64,000 nt of DNA from Clostridium cellulovorans 743B (GCF_000145275.1 NC_014393.1:1364001-1428000); one strand, 5' to 3'; numbered from the stretch's first letter, positions 18,333 through 27,966 are shown. Program-made: numbers and translations. Notes: a model not told the origin generated them from the sequence alone.

Positions 18333-18400
18333 TATATGAGAGTGACTTAAAGATTTCGAAGTCCGAGGAATTGTAAATCTAAGAGCCAGTAACTCATATA
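18333..18400 (+). promoter_or_regulatory. Candidate structured leader of the dockerin beta-helix gene
   Basis: TATATGAG (18333-18340) and CTCATATA (18393-18400) are a perfect 8-base closing stem around 52 bases. Inside, AGATTT can pair with AAATCT, and GACTT with AAGTC, as alternatives. It lies 45 bases upstream of the start codon, in the 5' UTR. I could not match it to a riboswitch class I know. Confidence 0.4.
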
Positions 18401-18445
18401 TTGCTTTTATATTTTAATTTATGAAGAAATTTAGGGGGAGATTTT

Positions 18446-20536
18446 ATGAACAAGAAATTTATCACAATGTTAGCAGCAGCTGCATTAAGCATTACATCAG
18501 GGGCAGCACAAGTTGCTTATGCGGCAACAACAAGTACAACGACTAGCACAACTACAACTACTACAGTACCAGTAATATCAAGCATTAATGTAACTTCTGG
18601 AAACAGCACTACTGTAGGAGAAGCAAGTACCTTTATACAATTAGGAAGTACTACAACTGTAAATGGTTCAGGAGCAACTGTAGATGGTAGTAAAATCACT
18701 ATTAGTGCTGCTGGTACATACAGTGTCAGTGGTACTTTAGCTGATGGACAAATAATAGTAAATGCAGGAGATTCAGATAAGGTATACATCATATTAAATG
18801 GTGTAAATATTACTTGCTCAAATAGCGCACCTATCAATGTTATCAATGCTGATAAAACAATCCTTTCATTAGCAGATGGCACAACAAATTATGTAACTGA
18901 TGGATCAACTTATGTATATCCAGATACAACAACTGATGAACCTAGTGCAGCAATCTTTAGTAAAGATGATTTAAAAATTGTTGGTAATGGAGCATTAATT
19001 GTAAAAGGAAACTACAATAATGGTATCCAAGGTAAGGATGATCTAAAAATAGAGTCAGGTACTATTAACGTAACTGCTAAGAATGATGGTATTAAGGGAA
19101 AAGATTCTCTTGTTATCGTTAATGGAGATATAACAGTTAATTCCGGTGCTGATGGATTACAAGCCACCAATGATACAGATGTGACAAAAGGTTATGTATT
19201 AATAGAAGGTGGAAAAATTAATATTACCTCAGAATTAGATGGGATTCAAGGAGAAACAAATACTCTTATAAAGAATGGTAACATAACAATTAAAGCTGGT
19301 GGTGGCAATGTAAACGGAGTTGTACATACTGAAAGTTTTGGACCTACGCAAACTACCACAACTACAACCGATACTGTTAGCAATAAAGGTATAAAAGCAA
19401 AGGCTAATATAGTAATAGAAGGTGGAACCTTTAACATAGATTCCGCTGATGATGCTTTGCATTCAGATAACAACTTAGTAGTTAGCGGAGGAAATTTTAC
19501 TATAGCTACAGGAGATGATGCAGTTCATTCAGAATCAACTATAGTTATTAACAATGGAACGATAAATGTAACAAAAGCTTATGAAGGCATTGAAAGCCAA
19601 AGCATAACAATAAATGGTGGAAGTTCAAGTGTTGTAACTAGTGATGATGGAGTGAATGCTTCTGGTACTTCACCTATTTTAACTATTAATGGAGGCTACT
19701 TATATGTAAATGCCGCTGGTGATGGACTTGATGCAAATGGTTCTATAAAAGTTACAGGTGGTACTGTTGTTGTAAATGGACCTACAGACAATGGAAATGG
19801 GCCGCTAGATTATGATGCAACTTGTGTTGTGACAGGAGGATTTTTAGTTGCTACTGGTAGTTCAGGAATGGCACAAGCTCCAAGTACAACATCCACTCAA
19901 AATTCTATAAAGGTAAATTTAGCTTCACAAGCAGCTAACACATTAGTTCGTATTGAAAGCAGTACTGGAGAAGAAGTTATTACTCTTGCACCAGCAAAAC
20001 AATTTTCTTCTGTAGTAGTTACATCCCCATTAATCAAAACTGGAACTACATATAATGTGTATTTAGGAGGCAGTATAACTGGCACTGCAACTAATGGTTT
20101 ATATACTGGAGGAACTTATACAAAAGGAACCTTAGCAGGGAGTGCCACAATTTCTAGCACTGTAACTAATATAACTCAATCGGGAGCAACAACAGGAGGC
20201 ATGGGCGGTACTGGTGGCGGAATGACTCGTCCTACAAAACCAGGAACCACCACACCTACAACCACAACATCAGGGAACACAACAACGACAGCACCAACAA
20301 ACCCTACAACATCAGGTAATACAACAACTACATCATCAGGAACTACAACTACTACAACATATAACCTTGGTGATGTTAATAAGGATGGAAGTGTAAATTC
20401 TATCGACTATGCACTTCTTCACAAATTAATTTTAAGTGGTGGAACTAATGCAGATTTAACTGTTTCGGACATGAATAGCGATGGAAAGGTAAATGCACTT
20501 GATTTAGCTGTTCTAAAGAAGTTAATTTTAAGTTAA
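18446..20536 (+). CDS. Cellulosomal Cthe_2159-type beta-helix protein with dockerin
   Basis: 696 aa, paralogue of the upstream lipoprotein. Signal peptide (1-27, ending AYAA), Thr-rich linker, then the same beta-helix regions (ADGLQATNDTDVTKGYVLIE, DDAVHSESTIVINNG, GDGLDANGSIKVTGG). A Gly/Thr/Pro linker precedes a type I dockerin, with two calcium loops reading GDVNKDGSVNSIDYALL and SDMNSDGKVNALDLAVL. It therefore binds scaffoldin cohesins and should deliver a polysaccharide-binding fold to the cellulosome. GGGGGAG precedes the ATG. Lysis or binding of pectin-like polymers is known for relatives; activity here is untested. Confidence 0.88.
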   Translation: MNKKFITMLAAAALSITSGAAQVAYAATTSTTTSTTTTTTVPVISSINVTSGNSTTVGEASTFIQLGSTTTVNGSGATVDGSKITISAAGTYSVSGTLADGQIIVNAGDSDKVYIILNGVNITCSNSAPINVINADKTILSLADGTTNYVTDGSTYVYPDTTTDEPSAAIFSKDDLKIVGNGALIVKGNYNNGIQGKDDLKIESGTINVTAKNDGIKGKDSLVIVNGDITVNSGADGLQATNDTDVTKGYVLIEGGKINITSELDGIQGETNTLIKNGNITIKAGGGNVNGVVHTESFGPTQTTTTTTDTVSNKGIKAKANIVIEGGTFNIDSADDALHSDNNLVVSGGNFTIATGDDAVHSESTIVINNGTINVTKAYEGIESQSITINGGSSSVVTSDDGVNASGTSPILTINGGYLYVNAAGDGLDANGSIKVTGGTVVVNGPTDNGNGPLDYDATCVVTGGFLVATGSSGMAQAPSTTSTQNSIKVNLASQAANTLVRIESSTGEEVITLAPAKQFSSVVVTSPLIKTGTTYNVYLGGSITGTATNGLYTGGTYTKGTLAGSATISSTVTNITQSGATTGGMGGTGGGMTRPTKPGTTTPTTTTSGNTTTTAPTNPTTSGNTTTTSSGTTTTTTYNLGDVNKDGSVNSIDYALLHKLILSGGTNADLTVSDMNSDGKVNALDLAVLKKLILS

Positions 20537-20663
20537 TTACAGGAAACTTAAAAATTGTTAATTATTTAATTGTTTAACCTTTATACTAATATTGGCACTT
20601 AATTATTTAACCTTTAGGATAATAATAGATAAAAGAAAATAAAATCCTATAAAGTAATACAAA

Positions 20664-20712
20664 AAGGAGCTAAGCACTAGCAGTTTAACAGCTAACGCTT
20701 AGTTCCTTTAGT
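20664..20712. terminator. Bidirectional terminator between convergent genes
   Basis: AAGGAGCTAAGC pairs with GCTTAGTTCCTT around a 21-base loop, with A-rich and T-rich flanks. Confidence 0.75.
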
Positions 20713-20759
20713 TATTAAATTATTTGTTTTAATCAATTAATCTATATTAATAATTTTAT

Positions 20760-21446
20760 TTAGAAGGCCTTTTCATTAAAACCAGAAAGTATAAGTGAGA
20801 TATTTAAGTTTCCATTTCTGCACCTTAGTTCATCGATAAAGCTTTTTTGGTTTATAGTTGGCTTTATATCTATTATGTAATCAAGCTCAAACAATGCACC
20901 AAAATCTCTTGTTTTTATTCTTTCTATTTGCCATGAATTTGTATATTTATTTAGAATTTCATTAAATGCGTCATCGTAATTAAGATCCTCAGGAATTGTT
21001 ATTTTTAAAAGCATAGATTTAGTTTTTGGCACTCCAAAATTTGAGTAATTTAGTATAAACATTAGTGCGCAAAGAACAATTGTAAATAGTGCACCATAAC
21101 CTATATAGCCCATTCCACAAGCAAGACCTACGCCTAAAGTGAAAAATACATAGGATATATCTTTTGGATCTCCAGGGGCACTTCTAAAACGAATAATTGA
21201 AAATGCGCCAGCTAAGCTAAAGGCTCTAGCAATATTGTTTCCAACTAATAAAATGATTATTGCGATTATTACAGGTAACATTATAAGTGTTGTTGCAAAA
21301 TTGGAGTTATAAGTAGATTTCTTATTAGTTTTGATGTAAGCAAAACTTATTATTACTCCAAGGATAATTGATGCTGCTATAACAAGCAGGGTATTTGTCA
21401 AGGTAAGTGATGTTCCATCTGTTGAGGTTAAAATTGTTTCTAACAT
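20760..21446 (-). CDS. DUF4956 membrane protein
   Basis: 228 aa. Three to four membrane helices in the first 140 residues around the family signature AFSLAGAFSIIRFRSAPGDP, then a cytosolic C-terminal domain (LLKITIPEDLNYDDAFNEIL). DUF4956 proteins typically sit beside VTC-domain polymerases, as here. The start overlaps the VTC stop by seven bases, implying translational coupling. Biochemical role unknown; a membrane partner or channel for the polymer is a reasonable guess. Confidence 0.85.
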   Translation of the reverse strand: MLETILTSTDGTSLTLTNTLLVIAASIILGVIISFAYIKTNKKSTYNSNFATTLIMLPVIIAIIILLVGNNIARAFSLAGAFSIIRFRSAPGDPKDISYVFFTLGVGLACGMGYIGYGALFTIVLCALMFILNYSNFGVPKTKSMLLKITIPEDLNYDDAFNEILNKYTNSWQIERIKTRDFGALFELDYIIDIKPTINQKSFIDELRCRNGNLNISLILSGFNEKAF

Positions 21447-22195
21447 ATTTCTTTTTCGCTCCTTAAGGTAGTATTGTTTTGTGTAGTTAACGAGTATCTC
21501 ATAAATTCATTACCGTATTTTGAAAAATGAGTATTATAGATCTCGAGTTCAGCAAGGATATTTGTAAACCATATAGGCATTGCTCCAAGAATTTTAACTT
21601 CCATTAGATATTGATTATCTTCTAAGATATTATCTCCAAAAAATCCTGCTTCTAAGGTTAAATTGTTTCGTCTTGTAAGAATTTGAGAGTCAAAGGTCAA
21701 TCTAAAATCATGATCATCTTTACTAAAGAAGGCTTTTCTAGAATAACCAATATAAACTGTTGGGCTAACATCCTTTTTGCTTAGATAGTACTGTATTTCT
21801 TTGATTACTTGATTATTAACGTAATCCTCTGATTTAGGGGCTTCTCCTAATTCCAAGAATTTGTGAGCTTCTTCCAAGGTAAGGACAACTCTTCTTTTGT
21901 TAACTATCCCATTGATTTTCTTTTTTAGCTCTAAAAATACTTTATCCGTTGGTTTTGTTGGAATTTTGTAGCTTCTTAGTCTAAGTTTTTCTTTATAATA
22001 AGGTTTATTGATAGAGTGCCTTATTACATCGCTATTAACGGTATCGTAATAGATGTTATAGATACTGTAATTTTTCCCAGCCTTGCAAAATTCATCTGGA
22101 TTCATATATTCAAGTAATCTCGGAATCAATTCATCATATTGTTCTTTTGTTAATATAAATTTTTTTTCATAACGTTTAAAAGATTTAATAGCCAT
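21440..22195 (-). CDS. VTC-domain protein (polyphosphate polymerase-like)
   Basis: 251 aa from the ATG at 22195, which follows GGAGGCGGTAAT; an 18-codon extension lacks such a site. Triphosphate-tunnel metalloenzyme fold of the VTC family, which in yeast makes polyphosphate from ATP. Basic tunnel residues are visible in RYEKKFIL, KLRLRSYK, FLELKKKINGIVNKRRV and SRKAFF, and acidic metal ligands in LMEVKI. No membrane helix is present; the partner DUF4956 protein supplies one. Divergent from the esterase and convergent with the Cthe_2159 genes. Confidence 0.85.
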   Translation of the reverse strand: MAIKSFKRYEKKFILTKEQYDELIPRLLEYMNPDEFCKAGKNYSIYNIYYDTVNSDVIRHSINKPYYKEKLRLRSYKIPTKPTDKVFLELKKKINGIVNKRRVVLTLEEAHKFLELGEAPKSEDYVNNQVIKEIQYYLSKKDVSPTVYIGYSRKAFFSKDDHDFRLTFDSQILTRRNNLTLEAGFFGDNILEDNQYLMEVKILGAMPIWFTNILAELEIYNTHFSKYGNEFMRYSLTTQNNTTLRSEKEIC

Positions 22196-22647
22196 ATTAC
22201 CGCCTCCGTCTTTATTTGTGTTATCTATGAACCTAAGTATAATTAGCAAACCTTAAAATTAACTTAATTTAAATATGAAGTTTACATGAACTTAATGTTA
22301 ATGTGATTTAGATATTTCCTTTGGTGGTTTTTTAGTTAATTATTTTTGGCTTTAACAACAAAGTTAAATATTAAAATAAGCTAAAAGTTTTAATTCTTAT
22401 ATATCTTTCAAATAAAGATTCTTCAAAATGATATACTAATTTTTACAAGATTTTAATAAGTGATGATTTAGTTTCAATAGTGAAATTCGTATATGCGAAA
22501 AAATGGGATTAGCTATGAGGAATAAATGAAAAATATAACAAAAACTGTTGCAAGTGGTATAATATTAATTGTATATGAGTTCATAATTTGATACATCTAT
22601 AAGGTTTTAGCTTAAAATCTTATAGAAAAATTAAGGAGTGTGTAGAG
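22196..22647. other. Divergent intergenic region
   Basis: 452 AT-rich bases between the VTC operon and the esterase gene. No gene, repeat or clear hairpin seen. AAGGAGTGTG near 22632 is the esterase ribosome binding site. Confidence 0.5.
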
Positions 22648-23580
22648 ATGAGTAAAAAATATGATATTTATCCAGAATTTCAGAATATGGTTCAATTAGA
22701 GATGGAAACAGAGGAAGCAACTTTAGAATTATTTAGACAACTTAATCAAGGTAGTATTGCTCTATTAGAAAACAATAAATCTGATGACGTAATTAAAATA
22801 ACTAAGGAAAAAATAAAGAGTTATGATGGTGAAGAGATAGAGATTCAAATTTTTGAACCGCAGGATATAAAAGAAAATGCTCCTTGCTTAGTTTATTATC
22901 ATGGTGGTGGGTTTATGGCGAAAACTTTTGAGCACCATGTAAGACTTATTCGTGAATATACTTTAGGGGTTGGCTGTAAGATTGTACTTGTAGATTATAG
23001 AATAGCTTTAGATTACCCATTCCCAACTTGTGTTGAGGATTGTTATTCTGCTTTAAAATGGGTTTATGAAAATGCAGAAAGCTTAAATATTGACACTAAT
23101 AAAATAGCTGTAGGTGGAGATAGTGCTGGTGGTAACCTTTCAGCAGTTATGTCACAAATGGCACGTGATAGAAAAGGACCAGCGCTTTGTTTCCAAATGC
23201 TTATTTATCCTACAACAGCTATTGAAGAAACAGAATCAATGAAGCTGTTTGATGATACACCAGTGTGGAACTGTAACCTTAGCAAATTAATGTGGAAGGT
23301 TTACTTAAGAAATGGTGACATGGGAATGAGACCATATTTTGCACCAATAGAAGCAGAAAGCTTAAAGGATTTGCCACCAGCTTATGTAGAAGTAAATGAA
23401 TTTGATCCTCTAAGAGATGAAGGAATTGAATATGCTAATGCTCTTACTAAAAATGGTGTCAAGGTTGAGCTTGTTCAATTAAAAGGTACAGTTCATGCTT
23501 ATGATTTAATTGCAGAAAGCAATATCACGAAAGAAAGTGTAAAAAGAAGGATTAATTTACTGAAAGAAGCTTTTAATTAA
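22648..23580 (+). CDS. Alpha/beta hydrolase, hormone-sensitive-lipase family esterase
   Basis: 310 aa, cytosolic. Oxyanion-hole motif YYHGGGF (HGGG), nucleophile box GGDSAGGN with the catalytic Ser, catalytic Asp in EFDPLRDEG and His in GTVHAY. These are the marks of family IV (HSL) carboxylesterases such as Aes. A role in removing acetyl groups from imported oligosaccharides would suit the neighbourhood but is inference. AAGGAGTGTGTAGAG precedes the ATG; it appears monocistronic. Confidence 0.88.
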   Translation: MSKKYDIYPEFQNMVQLEMETEEATLELFRQLNQGSIALLENNKSDDVIKITKEKIKSYDGEEIEIQIFEPQDIKENAPCLVYYHGGGFMAKTFEHHVRLIREYTLGVGCKIVLVDYRIALDYPFPTCVEDCYSALKWVYENAESLNIDTNKIAVGGDSAGGNLSAVMSQMARDRKGPALCFQMLIYPTTAIEETESMKLFDDTPVWNCNLSKLMWKVYLRNGDMGMRPYFAPIEAESLKDLPPAYVEVNEFDPLRDEGIEYANALTKNGVKVELVQLKGTVHAYDLIAESNITKESVKRRINLLKEAFN

Positions 23581-23913
23581 AAGCTCTATATTGTGATGAT
23601 AAAAGTGTTACATATACAGTGTTAATCAATATTTACAGCCTTAAGGTTCTATGGTATAATTGATACTTGAATTAGGTATTTTATTTAAAGTTAGTAGCTT
23701 GAATGTTCGTATAAAATTCGTATACAGGTTAATTACAGAAATGCAAAATTCGAGTAAAAATCAGTTGCTACAAGAAAAGGTATGTTTGTAAGTAAGAATA
23801 GTTAAGAGGGTAAATCTACTTTTATAGGCAGAGATACAAATAAATAAATGCTAAACAATCTTCTATTATGGAGATTGAAATACTAATAACAAGTCAAGAA
23901 CTAAACCAATAAT

Positions 23914-24024
23914 AAGAACTCTGTTTATTAGTGGAGTAATTGTTATTGGATTTTTTATAAACAGAGTTCTTTGTTCCAGATGGGATCTTTTAACTTCATT
24001 TGAAACTTATTAACAGAGTTCTTA
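23914..24024 (+). promoter_or_regulatory. Switchable hairpin in PEP carboxylase leader
   Basis: AAGAACTCTGTTTAT (23914-23928) is perfectly complementary to ATAAACAGAGTTCTT (23957-23971), a 15-base stem. It is also almost perfectly complementary to ATTAACAGAGTTCTT (24009-24023). Only one pairing can form at a time. This is the geometry of a conformational switch, although no classical U-run follows the first stem. Confidence 0.45.
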
Positions 24025-24127
24025 GCATCTTTGATGCTTAGAAGTCGTTATCCTTTAGGGGAACTCGCTATCCAGGGACGTAGTAGCCGTTAACTCCCAA
24101 GGGGAGTCTTACGGATAGTAAGTCATA
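24011..24127 (+). ncRNA. Structured leader RNA upstream of ppcA (copy 1 of 2)
   Basis: In order: TTAACAGAGTTCTTA; hairpin AGCATC-TTT-GATGCT; GTTATCC; CTATCC (24067-24073 region) pairing with GGATAG (24113-24118); between these, hairpin ACTCCC-AAGG-GGAGT. It ends in TAAGTCAT, 40 bases before the start codon of ppcA. The same order occurs in reverse orientation at 32539-32627, with a compensatory change in the first hairpin. No known class recognised. Confidence 0.5.
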
Positions 24128-24167
24128 GGGTAAACATAATAGATAAAATTTTAAGGGGGCAAACTTA

Positions 24168-25784
24168 ATGAGAAAATATCCAAGATCCATGGCAACGCAG
24201 CATCCAGATAATGCGGACAAGTATATTACTATCCAACAAGAACCAGAAGAAGCCATAGGAATGTTAACTCCTCAAGAAAAGGGTGGATTAGGTATTGAAG
24301 AAATCATGATAGATTTCGAAGGAAAGCTTACGCCATACCATCAAACATCTCAAATAGCATTAGGACTAATAGGTAATGGGGTAATTCCTGGAAGAGATGT
24401 AGCTATAACACCAAGAATACCAAATGCTAAAAAAGAATCTGTTTTTAGACAATTAATTAGCATTATGTCATTGGTAGAAACAAATATTCTTGCATCAGAA
24501 CATGGCGTAGAGCAAGTTATAAGAGAAACTATTGTACCAATGATTGAAACAGGAGAAGAAATTGTACAAATTCAAGAAAGAATTAATTCTGTTATTGAAC
24601 TTGGAAACAAAAATTATACTAACAAATTTGATCCAAATAGTATAAGAGTAATTCCTCTTATAGAAAGTGTACCAGCATTAATAGATGTAGATAATATTTT
24701 AGATGAATATTATCAAAATTCTCTTAAAAATGGTCATAAAATAGAGAGCCAAAGAGTAATGTTTGCTAGATCAGATTCTGCTATGTCATATGGTATGGTT
24801 TCATCAGTTTTATCTGTATTAATAGCAATAAACAAAGCTCATAAATGGGGAGCAAAAAACAGTGTTGATATAGCACCAATTGTTGGTTGTGGTTCATTAC
24901 CATTTAGAGGACATCTTACTGAAGAAAGCTTAGGAGATTTATATGAAACTTATGCTGGAGTAAGAACTTTCACAATACAATCAGGCTTAAGATATGATTA
25001 TGGTGCAGAAAAGACGAAAGCTGTTGTAAATAGTTTAAATGAAAATATTCAAAATACTAAACCAAGAGATTTCTCAGAAGAAGATATAGAATTAATGTAC
25101 GAGATTATAGGAATATTTGCTAAGTATTACCTACAAACATTTACTAAGTTCATTAGTACTGTTGATTTCATTTCAAAGTATATCCCTAAAAACAGAGATA
25201 GATTAGCAAGTACTAAAGTAGGTTTACAATATGTAAGAGAAGCAGCTAATGTTAAAGAAATTGCTGACTTAGTTAAAGATGAAAAGCTTAAGGAAGAAAT
25301 TTTAAGTATAAATACAGAAATTCAATGTAACGTACCAAGAGCTATTTCCTTTACAGCTGCGATGTATACAATAGGCTTACCTCCAGAATTCATAGGTGTA
25401 GGAAGAGGCTTACAAGAAGTTAAGGAAAAATTCGGACAAGAAGGAATTGATAAGCTTGTTGAATTCTATCCTCAATTAAAGACAGATTTACTATTTGCAT
25501 GGAGATACGTAAATGCTGTAGGAGCAAAAGGAATAATTCCAGAAGAAGCTCGTTCAGAGTATAAGGAAGATTTCGCTTTAGCTATGGAATTATTAAATCT
25601 AGTAAATGAAATAGATGAAAAAGATAAAAATGAATTCTATCATACATTATTAAAATCAACTAGACCTATAATCATGCATTTAGTGGGAAAAGAAGAAGAT
25701 ATGTTTGATAGTGGTGAAGAAGAGCAGAAGATTTTAAGAGAATGGATTGTTAAGATGGGTAAAATTAGAGGTAGTCTAGGCTAA
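24168..25784 (+). CDS. ppcA: Archaeal-type phosphoenolpyruvate carboxylase
   Basis: 538 aa. Adds bicarbonate to phosphoenolpyruvate to form oxaloacetate, filling the C4 pool. Matches the short archaeal-type family (PpcA) in length and sequence: N-terminus MRKYPRSMATQHPDNADKY, the FARSDSAMSYG segment, GCGSLPFRGHL and the C-terminal GKIRGSLG. The usual bacterial enzyme is near 900 aa. TTAAGGGGGCAAACTTA precedes the ATG. A long, structured leader suggests control of elongation or translation. The family is rare in bacteria; it is known from some clostridia. Confidence 0.93.
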   Translation: MRKYPRSMATQHPDNADKYITIQQEPEEAIGMLTPQEKGGLGIEEIMIDFEGKLTPYHQTSQIALGLIGNGVIPGRDVAITPRIPNAKKESVFRQLISIMSLVETNILASEHGVEQVIRETIVPMIETGEEIVQIQERINSVIELGNKNYTNKFDPNSIRVIPLIESVPALIDVDNILDEYYQNSLKNGHKIESQRVMFARSDSAMSYGMVSSVLSVLIAINKAHKWGAKNSVDIAPIVGCGSLPFRGHLTEESLGDLYETYAGVRTFTIQSGLRYDYGAEKTKAVVNSLNENIQNTKPRDFSEEDIELMYEIIGIFAKYYLQTFTKFISTVDFISKYIPKNRDRLASTKVGLQYVREAANVKEIADLVKDEKLKEEILSINTEIQCNVPRAISFTAAMYTIGLPPEFIGVGRGLQEVKEKFGQEGIDKLVEFYPQLKTDLLFAWRYVNAVGAKGIIPEEARSEYKEDFALAMELLNLVNEIDEKDKNEFYHTLLKSTRPIIMHLVGKEEDMFDSGEEEQKILREWIVKMGKIRGSLG

Positions 25785-25848
25785 ACCACTAATAGAAACT
25801 CTAAATAATAGTTTTTTCAGAATAAAACCGTTAGAAGGTAAAGTTAGA

Positions 25849-25898
25849 GGAACTGTTGTACTAGTGACTAAAAATGCTAGTACTCAGTTTCTTTTTAT
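25849..25898 (+). terminator. Intrinsic terminator after ppcA
   Basis: GAACTG plus GTACTAG pairs with CTAGTAC plus CAGTTTC, followed by TTTTTAT. Confidence 0.8.
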
Positions 25899-25936
25899 AT
25901 TTAGTTTTTTTCACATAAAAATTTTTAGGATAGAAT

Positions 25937-25998
25937 ATGGAAAATATCCATGTATAGTTCTTTTTTCTCCATATTATCAATGTAATCGGTATGATACC
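25937..25998. promoter_or_regulatory. Inverted repeats upstream of GH5 gene, possible operators
   Basis: ATGGAAAATATCCAT (25937-25951) and GGTATGATACC (25988-25998) are two short inverted repeats within 100 bases of the cellulase start. No regulator in the window has an obvious claim on them. Confidence 0.3.
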
Positions 25999-26037
25999 AT
26001 AAAATTGGACAAATAATATATTTTGGAGGATGAAAAA

Positions 26038-27360
26038 ATGAATAAAAGATTATCACGGGGAAAGATATCTCTTTTAGCATCAGTTTTCGTTACCACAACT
26101 TTTATGGGGGGAGTAAATGTTCTCGCATCTACAGCTAAGACAGGTATTCGTGACATAACTTCTCAACAAGTTGTTAAGGAAATGAAGGTTGGTTGGAACT
26201 TAGGAAATACAATGGATGCTACAGGAGGAGAAACAAATTGGGGGAATCCATTAACAACACATGCCATGATTGACAAAGTAAAAGCAGCAGGCTTTAATAC
26301 TTTAAGGCTTCCAATAACTTGGGATGGTCATATTGGAGCAGCACCAGATTATGCTATTGATGCAACATGGATGAATAGAGTCGAAGAAATAGCAAATTAT
26401 GCTTTTGATAATAATATGTATGTTATAATAAATCTTCATCACGAAGATGGATGGCTTAAGCCTTATTATGCCAATGAGGCTGAAGTAAAAGCTAAAATCA
26501 CAAAAGTATGGACACAAATTGCAAATCGCTTTAAAGATTATGGGGATTATCTAATTTTTGAAACAATGAATGAACCTCGTCCAGTAGGCGCAGCTGATGA
26601 ATGGTCTGGTGGCTCCTATGAAAATCGAGATATGGTTAATAGATATAATTTAACAGCGGTAAACACTATTAGAGCTACTGGTGGAAATAATGCATTAAGG
26701 CACATTATGGTTCCAACTCTTGCAGCAGCAGCACTTAGCACAACAATGAATGATTACATAGTACCAAATAATGATAGCAGAGTTATAGTATCCTTACATA
26801 TGTATTCACCATATTTCTTCTCTGCAGATCTTACTAGTCAATGGACTACAGCAACTTGGGGAAGTGATGCTGATAAGGCTGCACTAAGTGCTGACTTTGA
26901 TGCAGTTTATAATAAGTTTGTTAAGAATGGAAGAGCTGTAGTTATTGGCGAAATGGGAACAATCAATAAGAATAATTTAGATTCTAGAGTGAAACATGCA
27001 GAATATTATGCTAAAGAAGCAACAGTTAGAGGGATAACTCCTATATGGTGGGATAATGGATATTGTGTTGCTGGAAAAGAGCAAACCTTCGGAATATTTA
27101 ATAGAAAGAATCTTACTTGGTGTTGTCCAGAAGTTATGCAAGCTTTCATAAGAGGAGCAGGTGCCACACAAACTCAAACTTCTTATTCACTAGGTGATGT
27201 TAACAAAGATGGAAAGGTAAATGCTATCGATTATGCAGTGCTTAAATCAATTCTTTTAGGTACAAATACTAACGTTGATTTATCAGTATCAGACATGAAT
27301 AAGGATGGTAAAGTAAATGCTTTGGATTTAGCTGTTCTTAAAAAAATGCTTTTAAGCTAA
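26038..27360 (+). CDS. Cellulosomal GH5 endoglucanase
   Basis: 440 aa from the ATG at 26038, preceded by TTGGAGGATGAAAAA. Signal peptide (1-31, ending VLAS), then a GH5 catalytic domain beginning WNLGNTMDATGGETNWGNP. E179 in TMNEP is the acid/base and E305 in VIGEMG the nucleophile; LHHEDGW and WWDNGY are further family marks. A C-terminal type I dockerin has two calcium loops, GDVNKDGKVNAIDYAVL and SDMNKDGKVNALDLAVL. It is thus a cellulase docked on the scaffoldin. Monocistronic, with its own terminator. Substrate preference among beta-1,4-glucans cannot be read from sequence. Confidence 0.94.
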   Translation: MNKRLSRGKISLLASVFVTTTFMGGVNVLASTAKTGIRDITSQQVVKEMKVGWNLGNTMDATGGETNWGNPLTTHAMIDKVKAAGFNTLRLPITWDGHIGAAPDYAIDATWMNRVEEIANYAFDNNMYVIINLHHEDGWLKPYYANEAEVKAKITKVWTQIANRFKDYGDYLIFETMNEPRPVGAADEWSGGSYENRDMVNRYNLTAVNTIRATGGNNALRHIMVPTLAAAALSTTMNDYIVPNNDSRVIVSLHMYSPYFFSADLTSQWTTATWGSDADKAALSADFDAVYNKFVKNGRAVVIGEMGTINKNNLDSRVKHAEYYAKEATVRGITPIWWDNGYCVAGKEQTFGIFNRKNLTWCCPEVMQAFIRGAGATQTQTSYSLGDVNKDGKVNAIDYAVLKSILLGTNTNVDLSVSDMNKDGKVNALDLAVLKKMLLS

Positions 27361-27966
27361 TGCTTGTACTTGCAAACTTAAATTCTAGTGGGAATATTAT
27401 AGAATCTTTTAGGTTATAGATGTTAATGGTTATCTTGTATACTGGAGCCATGAAAAACTTTGAAAGTTACTAACTCTACTAAGGTTAAATATATTTGAAA
27501 ATGAAAAAATAAATATTTTTATTTAAAGAAATAGAGTATCTATAGATTTGATTTTTACAAATCTTAGGTACTCTTTATTTTATTACTGAATACATTACCA
27601 AGCACATTTTAAAGAAGTTAAATATAAGTTCTAATAATGTTTATATATTAAATTCATATAAAGTTGATAAGAACAATGTATATATTTAAGTACCAGTATA
27701 AAAGATTTTACAATTAAGAAAACATGTATACAAATTTAATAACTTAAATATTATAGAATTTAGCAAAAAAATTCACAAATTTAACTAAATATATCTCTTT
27801 CTTAATTGCAACATGATATAGTATAATATTCTAGTGTATCTATAAAAAAATTACAATAAAATATAAAAAATTCGTAAATGTATTAAAATTAACCATATTA
27901 TTATTTATGGGTGAATTTAAATTTTATATTTAAATTAAATAAAAAACATTATGGAGGGTAAAATTT
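27361..27966. other. Long intergenic region between cellulase and chemoreceptor
   Basis: 606 very AT-rich bases. Contains the terminator at 27533-27582; the remaining 380 bases show no gene or repeat. GGAGGGTAAAATTT is the chemoreceptor ribosome binding site. No flagellar sigma-D promoter motif was recognised. Confidence 0.5.
27533..27582 (+). terminator. Intrinsic terminator
   Basis: AGAGTA..TAGATTTG pairs with CAAATCTTAGGTACTCT, followed by TTATTTTATT. It is 170 bases after the cellulase stop. Confidence 0.65.

Noticed and set aside
24011..24127. Known riboswitch classes (T-box, SAM, cyclic-di-GMP, purine, cobalamin) for the ppcA leader
   Set aside because: None of the conserved core sequences I know for those classes is present.
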